A DNA stretch of 31,006 bases from an uncultured Oscillospiraceae bacterium (GTDB lineage Bacteria > Bacillota_A > Clostridia > Oscillospirales > Oscillospiraceae): positions 1-31,006 of the forward strand of contig CAKTZK010000008.1 of NCBI GenBank assembly GCA_934635515.1. Direction: 5' to 3'. Under the pieces are notes generated by a model. That model saw only the letters and a list, made by a program, of their open reading frames with translations. It was not told the origin of the DNA and did not search any database. Positions 22,635-30,041 of this stretch are shown piece by piece (the first letter of the stretch is position 1; every line of letters starts with the position of its first letter). The position numbers were made by a program, and so were the translations under genes.

Positions 22635-23522
22635 TTAATAATCTACGGTGCCGTCCAGCACCTTCAGGTCGTAGGGCTCGAAAACCACCTTGCGGTAGGC
22701 GTCTACGTCCATCTTTACGCCGGTCCAGTCGGAGTGGATCTCGCCGTTCTGCTTGATGAGAATGTCGTAGAGAATGTCGTAGGTGACGCCGTTTTCGTCC
22801 GTCTCCGTGATGGTGGAGTAGGGCAGGGTCTTGTGATAGGTCATGTGCAGGCCCTTATAGAGGAAGTGGAAACCGTTGCGCATACGGCAGCCGTCCAACC
22901 CCATGTAGGTGAAGTATTTCTTCAGATCCTGGAGGATGGGGTCGTTCTCCTCCTCGTACAGGTTTTCCGGGGTGGTCTCGGTATAGTCGTAGCGGAACTG
23001 GATGGGGATGCGGTAGGGCAGGAAACGCTCGGCATAGTCCACCAGTTTGGCCGCCGGGTATTTTTTATACAGCACGCAGTTGATGCGCGTGGGGCAGACG
23101 ATGCGGGCGATGACCTCGTCCGGCGACTCCTCCACATACTTCACCAGGTGGCGGGAGATGTTCATGCAGGTGATCTTGTCCTTGTTCTTCTCGGTGAAGG
23201 CCAGCATCTCCTCCGCCGGGCAGTGGGGCTGCACGGGGAAGGTGGTGTTGATATAAATTTTATGGGTGGGGGGAATGGCGTCCAGCATCTGCTGCAGGGC
23301 GTTTAGGTCCGCCAGGGGCTCGCCGCCGGTGAACACAAAGTCACATTCCGGGGTGATGGAATCCATAGTGCGGATGCTGTGCAGGATAGCCTCCAGGCTG
23401 AAGGTGCTGCAGTCGGCATATTCTTTTTTATTGATGCAGAACGGGCAGTTATTGGCGCAGTCGTACGGGACGAAAACCGTAACGGTGGCGCCGCCTGCCC
23501 GGGTCTTGTAAGGGTGGCTCAT
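22635..23522 (-). CDS. Radical SAM protein, function unknown
   Basis: 295 residues. Cluster motif CANNCPFC (Cys-x3-Cys-x2-Cys) near residue 22-29, followed by the SAM-binding FTGGEPL. Thus an enzyme that cleaves S-adenosylmethionine to a 5'-deoxyadenosyl radical. No SPASM or second cluster domain is evident. The C-terminal half (FLYKGLHMTYHKTLPYST, DILIKQNGEIHSDWTG) is not one I can tie to a named family. ATG 23522 is preferred since family similarity starts there, with GAGAGG about 12 bases upstream and the promoter 40-68 bases upstream. Single gene; the DUF5662 gene upstream is 123 bases away. The substrate cannot be guessed from its neighbours. Confidence 0.82.
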   Translation of the reverse strand: MSHPYKTRAGGATVTVFVPYDCANNCPFCINKKEYADCSTFSLEAILHSIRTMDSITPECDFVFTGGEPLADLNALQQMLDAIPPTHKIYINTTFPVQPHCPAEEMLAFTEKNKDKITCMNISRHLVKYVEESPDEVIARIVCPTRINCVLYKKYPAAKLVDYAERFLPYRIPIQFRYDYTETTPENLYEEENDPILQDLKKYFTYMGLDGCRMRNGFHFLYKGLHMTYHKTLPYSTITETDENGVTYDILYDILIKQNGEIHSDWTGVKMDVDAYRKVVFEPYDLKVLDGTVDY

Positions 23523-23561
23523 GTTGATGAATCTACCTCTCCGATATAAAATCTCCAATAC

Positions 23562-23590
23562 ATATTACACCGAAAAATGCGGAAAAGCAA
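23562..23590 (-). promoter_or_regulatory. Promoter of the radical SAM gene
   Basis: Minus strand TTGCTT (23585-23590), 17 bases, TAATAT (23562-23567), 40 bases before the ATG at 23522. Confidence 0.55.
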
Positions 23591-23645
23591 GGAAAACATA
23601 GAAGAAATGGTCGTTACTTTCTTGACAAACGACAAAACCCGGGCA

Positions 23646-24191
23646 TTAGTAGTCTTCTGACGCACGCAGCTCCCGGCGGATCTGGGCCAGGGCGGCGTCC
23701 TCTCCCTGCTCCTTCAGCAGCAGAAGCCACCGGCCCAGCAGGGCAGAGGTCTCCTCGTTGATCCAGAAGCGCCCCTTGGTGCGCTGGAAGTAGTCGTAGG
23801 CGGAGGCGTCGGTGTATTTTTCGCCCTGGTAGACCCGGCAGGCGGCGATGCGGTCGCAGAACATCTCCGCCACGTATTTTTTCGGCATCTTGCACCCGCC
23901 CATGGACACGGTGCCGTCCGGGGCGATGCGGTAGTCGATCCAGTACTCGAAGTGGTGGCGGTTGCGGCCCTTGTGGTGCAGCCAGGACAGGCTCACCCCG
24001 GTCTCGCTGCGCTCCTGGTCGTTGGGGCTGCGAAAGCCCTGGTAATACCGGGCGCTGCGCCAGAACTCCGTGGGGCTGTATTTGCTCAGGTCGTGGGTGA
24101 GGCCCTGCCAGTACAGGCCCAGCTTAAAGCAGTAGTGCCGCACCAGCCGGCGGTGGCGGTTTACGGTTTTCAAGTGTTCCCGAATGTGCAT
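23646..24191 (-). CDS. DUF5662 family protein
   Basis: 181 residues, cytoplasmic, no signal or membrane segment. Landmarks of the family: HIREHLKTVNRHR at the start, GLTHDLSKYSPTEFW, and WLHHKGRNRHHFEYWID. The many conserved His/Asp residues suggest a metal site, but function is unknown. Start ATG 24191 is preferred: GGAGGG is 7 bases upstream, while the ATG at 24206 would need a ribosome binding site that lies partly before the likely transcription start. Confidence 0.75.
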   Translation of the reverse strand: MHIREHLKTVNRHRRLVRHYCFKLGLYWQGLTHDLSKYSPTEFWRSARYYQGFRSPNDQERSETGVSLSWLHHKGRNRHHFEYWIDYRIAPDGTVSMGGCKMPKKYVAEMFCDRIAACRVYQGEKYTDASAYDYFQRTKGRFWINEETSALLGRWLLLLKEQGEDAALAQIRRELRASEDY

Positions 24192-24221
24192 TTGGCGGCC
24201 CTCCATCGGAAAGATGCCTCC

Positions 24222-24230
24222 AGTATAGCA
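24222..24230 (-). promoter_or_regulatory. Extended -10 promoter of the DUF5662 gene
   Basis: Minus strand TGCTATACT, about 31 bases before the ATG at 24191; weak -35. Confidence 0.5.
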
Positions 24231-24312
24231 CAGTTTGCCCCAAAAGGACAGGGGGATGCGGGAGAAATGTGCGGCGGGGCCTTCGGCGCTGTGAAAGCCG
24301 CTGTCCGGAACG

Positions 24313-24379
24313 AAAAAAATACAAGGGCAGCGGGCGTGGCCGCAAAAGCCTGCCTGCGGGGAGGCGGGCTTTACCCTTG
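24313..24379 (-). terminator. Compound terminator after the SARP regulator gene
   Basis: Inner 10-bp stem AAAGCCTGCC/GGCGGGCTTT (24345-24372) within an outer CAAGGG/CCCTTG pairing (24322-24327 with 24374-24379); on the minus strand the outer stem is followed by TATTTTTTT. 30 bases after the stop codon. Confidence 0.65.
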
Positions 24380-24408
24380 AATAAGCAGTATGGGACCGGG
24401 AGCCTGCC

Positions 24409-25524
24409 TCAAAGCAGGACCAGCTTATTCCCGCATTTTTTTTGCAGGACCGCCACCACATCCTGGCTGAGACTGTCCAGGGCGGCGCCGTTGAGGGAGG
24501 TGATCTCCAGCTTTCGGGCGTTTTTTCCGGTGCATAAATGGCACAGCAGGTCCATGAAGGCCTCCGCCACGCGCACCATGGGCACGGGGGCGGCGGATTG
24601 AGAGCTCAGAACGGGCTGGAAATAGGACAGGTCTGACAGCTGCTGAGGCGTCAGGCAGTCGCCCCAGTTGACCTGGCCGCTCTGGTGCAGAGCCTTCAGC
24701 ACCTGGGACATCCAGGCTCCGGGCAGGGAGGGGAGGGTATAGACCTCCAGGTGCAGCACGCTCTGGCGGGCCTCCTTGGTCTCCTGCAAGTGAAACTGCT
24801 TGCTCAGCTCCTGCAGATCCTGGGACGGCTCCGTGCCCACGTCCCGGACCAGGCGGCTGTAGAACATCTGGTAGTATTTGGCGGCATCCCGCCAGGCGCT
24901 GCGGCGGATCAGGATCCCCAGGCGGATCTTTACGATGCTCTCGTTATAGGGGTCGATCTCCTCGCAGGCGGATATCAGCTCCAGGCAGTCGTCATAGAGC
25001 CGGCTTTCGTAGGTCAGCCGGATCAGCCGGTGATAGAGCACCAGCTTCCGGTTTTCCAGGTAGTACCGGCGCAGGATGATATACTCCAGGAAGCTCTCGC
25101 AGTTGTGCAGGTAGCAGTTTTCAAAAAAGTCGCCCCGGAAAAGGGACAGCAGCCGCTTCAGCTCCGGGATGGAGTCCATGGCCTCCGGGTCTGCCTGCTC
25201 GATCTCGGTGATGTCGCACCGGAAACAGAAGTTGGGATTGACCTCCACCAGGTCCTTGGACACCAGCAGCAAAGACTCACCGTCCTCCTGCTGCAGGGTC
25301 TTCTTGATCTGCCAGAGGTTAAAGCGCAGGTTGTATTTGGCGGCATCGTCGCTGCTCTCGCTCCAGAGATAGCTGATGATGTCGCTGCGGCGCATCTGCC
25401 GGGTCTCCTTCATCAGGACCAGGGCGATGATGGCGGCGGCCTTGCTGCTGAGCTGGTCGGTGACGTCGGTACCGCCCAGCACGAACCGGGTCTCGCCCAT
25501 AAATGTAATAGATAGCATACTCAT
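24409..25524 (-). CDS. SARP/BTAD-family transcriptional regulator
   Basis: 371 residues. The N-terminal ~95 residues form an OmpR-like winged helix (LSITFMGETRFVLGG, SSKAAAIIALVLMKETRQM, RSDIISYLWSES.. AKYNLRFNLWQIKKTL). Residues about 100-250 are the bacterial transcriptional activation domain of TPR-like helices (FRGDFFENCYLHNCESFLEY, CEEIDPYNESIVKIRL). A further ~110 residues at the C-terminus are not recognised and could sense a signal. SARPs are best known as antibiotic-pathway activators, but clostridial members sit by catabolic genes. Its ATG overlaps the stop of the upstream amidohydrolase (ATGA), so the two are coupled and it probably controls the hydrolase cluster. Confidence 0.85.
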   Translation of the reverse strand: MSMLSITFMGETRFVLGGTDVTDQLSSKAAAIIALVLMKETRQMRRSDIISYLWSESSDDAAKYNLRFNLWQIKKTLQQEDGESLLLVSKDLVEVNPNFCFRCDITEIEQADPEAMDSIPELKRLLSLFRGDFFENCYLHNCESFLEYIILRRYYLENRKLVLYHRLIRLTYESRLYDDCLELISACEEIDPYNESIVKIRLGILIRRSAWRDAAKYYQMFYSRLVRDVGTEPSQDLQELSKQFHLQETKEARQSVLHLEVYTLPSLPGAWMSQVLKALHQSGQVNWGDCLTPQQLSDLSYFQPVLSSQSAAPVPMVRVAEAFMDLLCHLCTGKNARKLEITSLNGAALDSLSQDVVAVLQKKCGNKLVLL

Positions 25525-27065
25525 GTATTCCTGTTAAATACCACCTGGCCGTTTTTAATGGTCATGTCCACCCGGACATCCTTCAGCTGCCGGGGATCCA
25601 TTTGCGTGATGTCCCGGTCCAGAATCACGATGTCGGCCTCCTTGCCCTCCTGCAGGCTGCCCTTTTCCTTTTCCAGAAAGAGGGCGTAGGCCCCGTGGAT
25701 GGTATACATTTCCAGGGCCTCCCGCAGCGACACGCTGTTGGAGGGGACGGGATGATTAACGGCATAGTGGATGCCCTGGAAGGGGTTGGGACTGGTGATG
25801 GAGGGATCGGACCCGGCGCAGACCGTGATGCCGCTATCGATGATGCGGCGGAAGCGGTTGGTGGTGCCGTAATGGCCGCCCAGGCGCTGCTGATACATAC
25901 CCCCGGGATAGCCCCACAGCCCCTCATAGCCGGGCTGCATACACAGGACCACACCCAGCCGGGCGGCCCGCTCCATCTGGGAGGGGGTAATCAGCTCCGC
26001 GTGCTCGATTCGGTGGCGCATGGAGGGGATGTCGTATGTCTCCGCAGCGGCCTCCAAGGCCTGGAGCACCGCCTCGATGGCCATGTCGCCGATGGCGTCA
26101 TAGCCGATCTGCAGATCGTGTTGGCAGCACTCCATGGTGAACTGGGTCAGGGCGTCCCGGGTCAGATAGACCCAGCCGCGCTTGTGGGGGGCATCGGCAT
26201 AGTCAAAGGACAGGGCGGCAGACCGGCCGCCCATGGTGCCGTCGATATACAGCGCGCCGCCGATGTGCTTCAGGCCCTGCTCCAGGGCGCGCTTACACTC
26301 GGTGGTCTGATAAAAAACCTCTATGGTCAGCGGATAGCGGTCCTTATAGCGCACCAAAAAATCGCTGGTGCGCAGAGGGGCCTGCTCCGCCTGGGCACCC
26401 CGGCACTCCATGGCGGCCACGGTGGTCACGCCGTAGGACAGGGCCATTTTTGAAACCAGGGCCGCCGCCTTATCAAAATCGTCATAGGAATAGGTATCCA
26501 TCACATTGCTCTCCAGGCGGTTTTCCGCCTGGTTGGTGAAAATACCCGTGAGGATGCCGTTTTCATCCGTATGGATCCCCGGCAGGGTGAAGGGAATCTT
26601 GTAGTACAGGATGGCCACGGTGTTGAGAATGATGGTGTGGTAGTCCATCGAGAAGATCAGAACGGGCTTGTCGGCGCAGTAGCGGTCCAGGACCTTGCGG
26701 TCCGGCAGGACCTTTTCCTCCAGGCGGCTGCTGTCCAGACGGTAGGCGGTGATAACGCTGCGGCTGGCGGCCTCCCGGCGGATGACCTGGCCGATCTCGT
26801 CATAATTGCGCACGTTGGACAGGTCTACATATCCGTGCTCCAGGCCGATGCGCACCACCTGAAAGTGGTTGTCAATGAAGCCGGGCAGCACGGTGCGGCC
26901 CTTGGCGTCGATGGTCTGCACGGTGCGGGAGATATACTCCGGGTCGCATTTTCCCACGCCCATACGGGCGATCTTGCCGCCCTGGGTCAGCAGCCAATCG
27001 GCACGCTTTTCCCCGTCCATGCAGAGAATATTTCCGTTTTTGATGAGAAGGTCTCTTTGGTCCAT
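25521..27065 (-). CDS. YtcJ-type amidohydrolase with altered metal-ligand positions
   Basis: 514 residues, amidohydrolase superfamily, YtcJ-like branch (amide or N-acyl hydrolases). Seen: the beta-strand start LLIKNGNILCMDG, PGFIDNHFQV at 62-70, IDGTMGGRSAAL, MRHRIEHAELI (H355 kept), CAGSDPSI (D420 kept) and the C-terminal ADIVILDRDI. Odd: the usual HxH is H67-F-Q69, and the usual His of HxIGD is Asp323 in YDAIGD; the paralogue at 30042 has His there. Either a one-metal variant, a different reaction, or a non-catalytic relative. ATG 27065 has AGGAG 7-8 bases upstream. Co-transcribed with the SARP gene, and about 80 bases after the serine hydrolase gene. Confidence 0.87.
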   Translation of the reverse strand: MDQRDLLIKNGNILCMDGEKRADWLLTQGGKIARMGVGKCDPEYISRTVQTIDAKGRTVLPGFIDNHFQVVRIGLEHGYVDLSNVRNYDEIGQVIRREAASRSVITAYRLDSSRLEEKVLPDRKVLDRYCADKPVLIFSMDYHTIILNTVAILYYKIPFTLPGIHTDENGILTGIFTNQAENRLESNVMDTYSYDDFDKAAALVSKMALSYGVTTVAAMECRGAQAEQAPLRTSDFLVRYKDRYPLTIEVFYQTTECKRALEQGLKHIGGALYIDGTMGGRSAALSFDYADAPHKRGWVYLTRDALTQFTMECCQHDLQIGYDAIGDMAIEAVLQALEAAAETYDIPSMRHRIEHAELITPSQMERAARLGVVLCMQPGYEGLWGYPGGMYQQRLGGHYGTTNRFRRIIDSGITVCAGSDPSITSPNPFQGIHYAVNHPVPSNSVSLREALEMYTIHGAYALFLEKEKGSLQEGKEADIVILDRDITQMDPRQLKDVRVDMTIKNGQVVFNRNT

Positions 27066-27111
27066 GACAGTTGCTCCTATCCCGGTGGTGGCGCCCATGC
27101 GATATAAGCTC

Positions 27112-27120
27112 AGTATAGCA
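27112..27120 (-). promoter_or_regulatory. Extended -10 promoter of the amidohydrolase-SARP pair
   Basis: Minus strand TGCTATACTG, the same 10 bases as at the DUF5662 promoter, 46 bases before the ATG at 27065 and in the only large gap of the cluster; -35 not convincing. Confidence 0.5.
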
Positions 27121-27145
27121 GATTCGGAAAAGAAAAGAAAGGGGG

Positions 27146-28156
27146 CTATTCCGCCGTTTCGATAAAGGCGGCCATATCCTCCAAAAAGTCCGCATCGGTC
27201 AGCTGGGCTGCCAGGTCATAGCACAGGGAGAGGCCCCGGTCACTGTTGGTGAGGACCACAAGGCCGTCGCCGGTCCGATTATCCCACAGGGCCAGGGACT
27301 TAAAGCCGTCGTTATCGCCCCAGTGCCACTGGAGGTCCGGATGCTTGCGCACCAGACCCACGCCCAGGCCCCAGGCAATGGCCTCATCGGCGATGTTCTG
27401 CACGGAGCCCATCTGCCGATAGGTACTCTCCCGCAGCCAGCCCCGGCAGCGAAGCAGGCCGGTGAGGAACCGGGCATAGTCCGCGGCGCAGGAATACAGC
27501 GACCAGGCGGCGTTGGGCTCGGGGGCGTTGCCCGTAAGGTCAACGCCGCTGCGCACCCGGCAGGGCTTTCCCGCCGCATCGAAGCCCACCGAGATGGCGC
27601 TTCCCACGGAGGGAGTCCAAAGCACGGCGGAGCGGCTCATGCGGAAGGGGACGAAAATATGCTCCTCAAACAGCTCCGGCAGGGTCTTGCCCGTGCGCTT
27701 TTCCGCCAAATGCTGCAGCAGGTAGTAGCCCTGGCCGGAATAGCCGAAGGCCGTGCCCGGGGCAAAGAGCATGGGCATGGGGCGGCTGTGCCAATCGGGC
27801 AGGCCGGAGCCGTGGCTGAGAATGTGGCGAGGGGTGATTTTTTCAAAGTCTGCCTCCTCGGACCAGGGGATGCCCCCCAGCTGGGCGGCCACAGGCTCAT
27901 CCAGAGACAGGAGGCCCCGGTCCGCTAATTGCAGCGCAAGCACAGCAAACAGGGGCTTGGTCAGAGACGCACATTCATAGAGTGTGTCCTCCGTTACCGG
28001 GGCGTGGCCGCCGATGCCGCAGGCGGTGGAAAAGGTCAGATCCCCTGCCTGTATCAGGGCCAGGCTGCACCCGGGAACGCCCCGCAGAGACATCTGCCGG
28101 GACAGCAGAACGGGGTCTGAGCAGAACTGCTTTGCTTTTTTATCTAAAATGCGCAT
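27146..28156 (-). CDS. Beta-lactamase-family (class C-like) serine hydrolase
   Basis: 336 residues, no signal peptide, so probably cytoplasmic. Penicillin-binding-protein-like serine hydrolase: SLTK (S64, K67) as nucleophile pair, Y139 in YSGQGYY (the YxN motif reads Y-S-G), and HWGDNDGF for the HxG third motif. The family covers esterases, D-aminopeptidases, DD-peptidases and beta-lactamases; the intracellular location and neighbours favour an esterase or D-aminopeptidase role over antibiotic resistance. Start ATG 28156: GAGAGGG about 9 bases upstream, 5 bases after the racemase gene. An in-frame GTG at 28165 is possible but lies within the racemase stop region. Confidence 0.85.
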   Translation of the reverse strand: MRILDKKAKQFCSDPVLLSRQMSLRGVPGCSLALIQAGDLTFSTACGIGGHAPVTEDTLYECASLTKPLFAVLALQLADRGLLSLDEPVAAQLGGIPWSEEADFEKITPRHILSHGSGLPDWHSRPMPMLFAPGTAFGYSGQGYYLLQHLAEKRTGKTLPELFEEHIFVPFRMSRSAVLWTPSVGSAISVGFDAAGKPCRVRSGVDLTGNAPEPNAAWSLYSCAADYARFLTGLLRCRGWLRESTYRQMGSVQNIADEAIAWGLGVGLVRKHPDLQWHWGDNDGFKSLALWDNRTGDGLVVLTNSDRGLSLCYDLAAQLTDADFLEDMAAFIETAE

Positions 28157-28161
28157 AGGGG

Positions 28162-28872
28162 TCACCCTCTCTTTTCTTTAACGGGATAGCCGGCGAAGGA
28201 CACGGCGGCCTCGGCCAGGATCTGGGTGGGGTCTGCCACGGGATAGGGGAGGCTGCACCGGGAGAACACGATAGGCAGCTCCGTGCAGCCCAGGACGAAG
28301 CACTGGGCACCCTGGGCCATCATGTCGTCCAGGGTCCGGCGCAGGGCCGGTACGTCGATGGCACCCAGGTCGCCGGCCTTGACGCCGTCGTAAATGGCAG
28401 ACATCACCTGGCGCTGGCCGGAGACATCGGGCTTGATGACCCGGATACCCCGCTGGATGAGAAGGGACTCGTAGATGCCGGTGCGGATGGTGCCGTCCGT
28501 TGCCAGCAGGCCCACGGTGCGCATGTCCTCCCGCTCCAGGCGGTCCGCCGTCAGGCGCAGCATGTGCAGCACCGGCAGGCGGGTCTGGCGGCAGAGGGCG
28601 TCATAGAACCAGTGGGCCGTGTTGCAGGGCATGATGAGGACGTCTGCCCCGGCGGCCTCCAGGGCGTGGGCCGAGCGCACCAGCTGGGGCACCGGGTCTG
28701 CGCCGCCGCTGAGAATGGCCGCCGTGCGGTCGGGGATGTCCGTGTTGCAGTCCACCAGAATATGGGGGAAGTCCTGGTCCCGGGCGGCGTCGGTGGAGCG
28801 GATGAGCTTTTCAAACAGGTCCGCCGTAGCCAGGGGACCCATGCCGCCGATAATGCCTATTGTCTTTTTCAC
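28162..28872 (-). CDS. Aspartate/glutamate racemase family protein
   Basis: PLP-independent racemase or related isomerase. 236 residues. GGMGPLAT near the N-terminus and the two catalytic Cys: C83 in MPCNTAHWFY and C196 in LGCTELPIV, both with the expected flanks. Aspartate racemase is the closest type; substrate not proven. There is no ATG near the N-terminus: the GTG at 28872 (giving MKKTIGIIGGMG) has AGAAGG 9 bases upstream; TTG codons just before are less likely. It lies 14 bases after the DmpA gene and 5 before the serine hydrolase gene, clearly co-transcribed. Confidence 0.88.
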   Translation of the reverse strand: MKKTIGIIGGMGPLATADLFEKLIRSTDAARDQDFPHILVDCNTDIPDRTAAILSGGADPVPQLVRSAHALEAAGADVLIMPCNTAHWFYDALCRQTRLPVLHMLRLTADRLEREDMRTVGLLATDGTIRTGIYESLLIQRGIRVIKPDVSGQRQVMSAIYDGVKAGDLGAIDVPALRRTLDDMMAQGAQCFVLGCTELPIVFSRCSLPYPVADPTQILAEAAVSFAGYPVKEKRG

Positions 28873-28886
28873 GGCCAACAACCTTC

Positions 28887-29936
28887 TTACTTTTCGGATT
28901 TTTTCTCGGGCATATAGAGGTCAGCCAGGCTCTTATAGTGACTGCCTGCCCGGCCCGTTACGGCATTGGCGTGGAGCATGGAGCTGATGATGGCCTCGTC
29001 CACGCTCTCAATGGCCGCCCGGAACACCTCGTCGATGTCCTCCTCGTACACCAGCTGAATGGACTCCAGCTGGCCGCTGCTGTAGTGGGCCAGCTTGTTG
29101 CCGGTGGTGAAGGCCAGGGCGATCTCGCCGCTGCCGTTGCCGGAGATGCCGCCGGTGCGGGCAATGCCGGACTGGGCTCGCCGCGCCACCCGCTCCAGCT
29201 GGCGGGAGGACAGGGGCACGTCGGTGGCGATGACCACGATGATGCTGCCCTTGTCCTTCAGCTCGGACTCCTCCTGCCGGTACAGCCGCTCGCCTACCGG
29301 GTCACCTGCCACACGCAGGTCACGCAGGGTGCCGAAGTTGGTCATTACCAGGGCGCCCACGGTGTAGGTCTCGCCATAGAGATGGCAAAGCCGGGAGGCG
29401 GAACCGATGCCGCCCTTGAGGGAGTAGCACACCATGCCGGCGCCGGCGCCCACATCACCCTCGGCAAAGGTCTCCGATGCTGCCGCCAGGGCTGCACGGG
29501 CGTGCTCCTTGGTGACATGCAGGCCGCGGATGTCGCTGAGGCGGGCATCGTTGCACTCCATGACCAGGGAATTGACCGTGCCTGCATCCAGGCCGATGTC
29601 GTCGTTTCGCTCCAGCATATACTCCACCAGCGCCGTGGACACGGTGCCCACGGACAGGGTATTGGTCAGCAAAATGGGGGTCTCCAGGGTGCCCAGCTCC
29701 TGCACCTGGACCAGGCCGATGCTCTTGCCGAAGCCGTTGATAACATGGGCTCCGGCCAGGCACTTCTCGTGGAACACATCCCCTGTGTGGGGAATGATGG
29801 CGGTGACGCCGGTATGTACCTCGCCGTCGTGGATGGTCACCTGGCCCACACGAACACCCGGCACATCGGTAATGAGGTTGCGCTGACCGTGCTCCATGTA
29901 GCCGAAGGTCAGGCCGTATCTGCTCTCTACGCCCAT
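28887..29936 (-). CDS. P1 family (DmpA/BapA-like) aminopeptidase
   Basis: N-terminal-nucleophile peptidase, 349 residues. The family self-cleaves before a Ser that then becomes the nucleophile; here the site is G230/S231 in DKGSIIVVIATD, giving a long alpha and a short beta chain. Other landmarks are LITDVPGVRVG, TGVTAIIP, LTNTLSVGTV and the GGIGSASR loop. Known members release N-terminal D-Ala, beta-Ala or L-amino acids from small peptides, amides and esters. ATG 29936 has AGGAGG 10 bases upstream. It lies between the right-edge amidohydrolase and the racemase gene, same strand. Which substrates it prefers cannot be read. Confidence 0.92.
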   Translation of the reverse strand: MGVESRYGLTFGYMEHGQRNLITDVPGVRVGQVTIHDGEVHTGVTAIIPHTGDVFHEKCLAGAHVINGFGKSIGLVQVQELGTLETPILLTNTLSVGTVSTALVEYMLERNDDIGLDAGTVNSLVMECNDARLSDIRGLHVTKEHARAALAAASETFAEGDVGAGAGMVCYSLKGGIGSASRLCHLYGETYTVGALVMTNFGTLRDLRVAGDPVGERLYRQEESELKDKGSIIVVIATDVPLSSRQLERVARRAQSGIARTGGISGNGSGEIALAFTTGNKLAHYSSGQLESIQLVYEEDIDEVFRAAIESVDEAIISSMLHANAVTGRAGSHYKSLADLYMPEKKSEK

Positions 29937-29966
29937 AATCTTATTTCCTCCTATTTTCTTGCTTAT

Positions 29967-30029
29967 GCGACAAGAGGGCCGCCCGTTCAGCTCGCACAAA
30001 CATACGCACTGAACGAGCAGCCCTGTCGC
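29967..30029. repeat. Long imperfect inverted repeat between amidohydrolase and P1 peptidase genes
   Basis: GCGACA...GGGC...CGTTCAG (29967-29990) pairs with CTGAACG...GCCC...TGTCGC (30009-30029) around an 18-base loop, with two small bulges. On the minus strand no T-run follows, so it is not a standard terminator; it may be an mRNA-processing or differential-stability element. Confidence 0.5.
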
Positions 30030-30041
30030 TTTTCGTAATCG

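Noticed and set aside
27146..28156. Beta-lactamase resistance gene
   Set aside because: SxxK is present, but there is no signal peptide, the YxN motif is altered to YSG, and the gene is embedded in an amide-catabolism-like operon.
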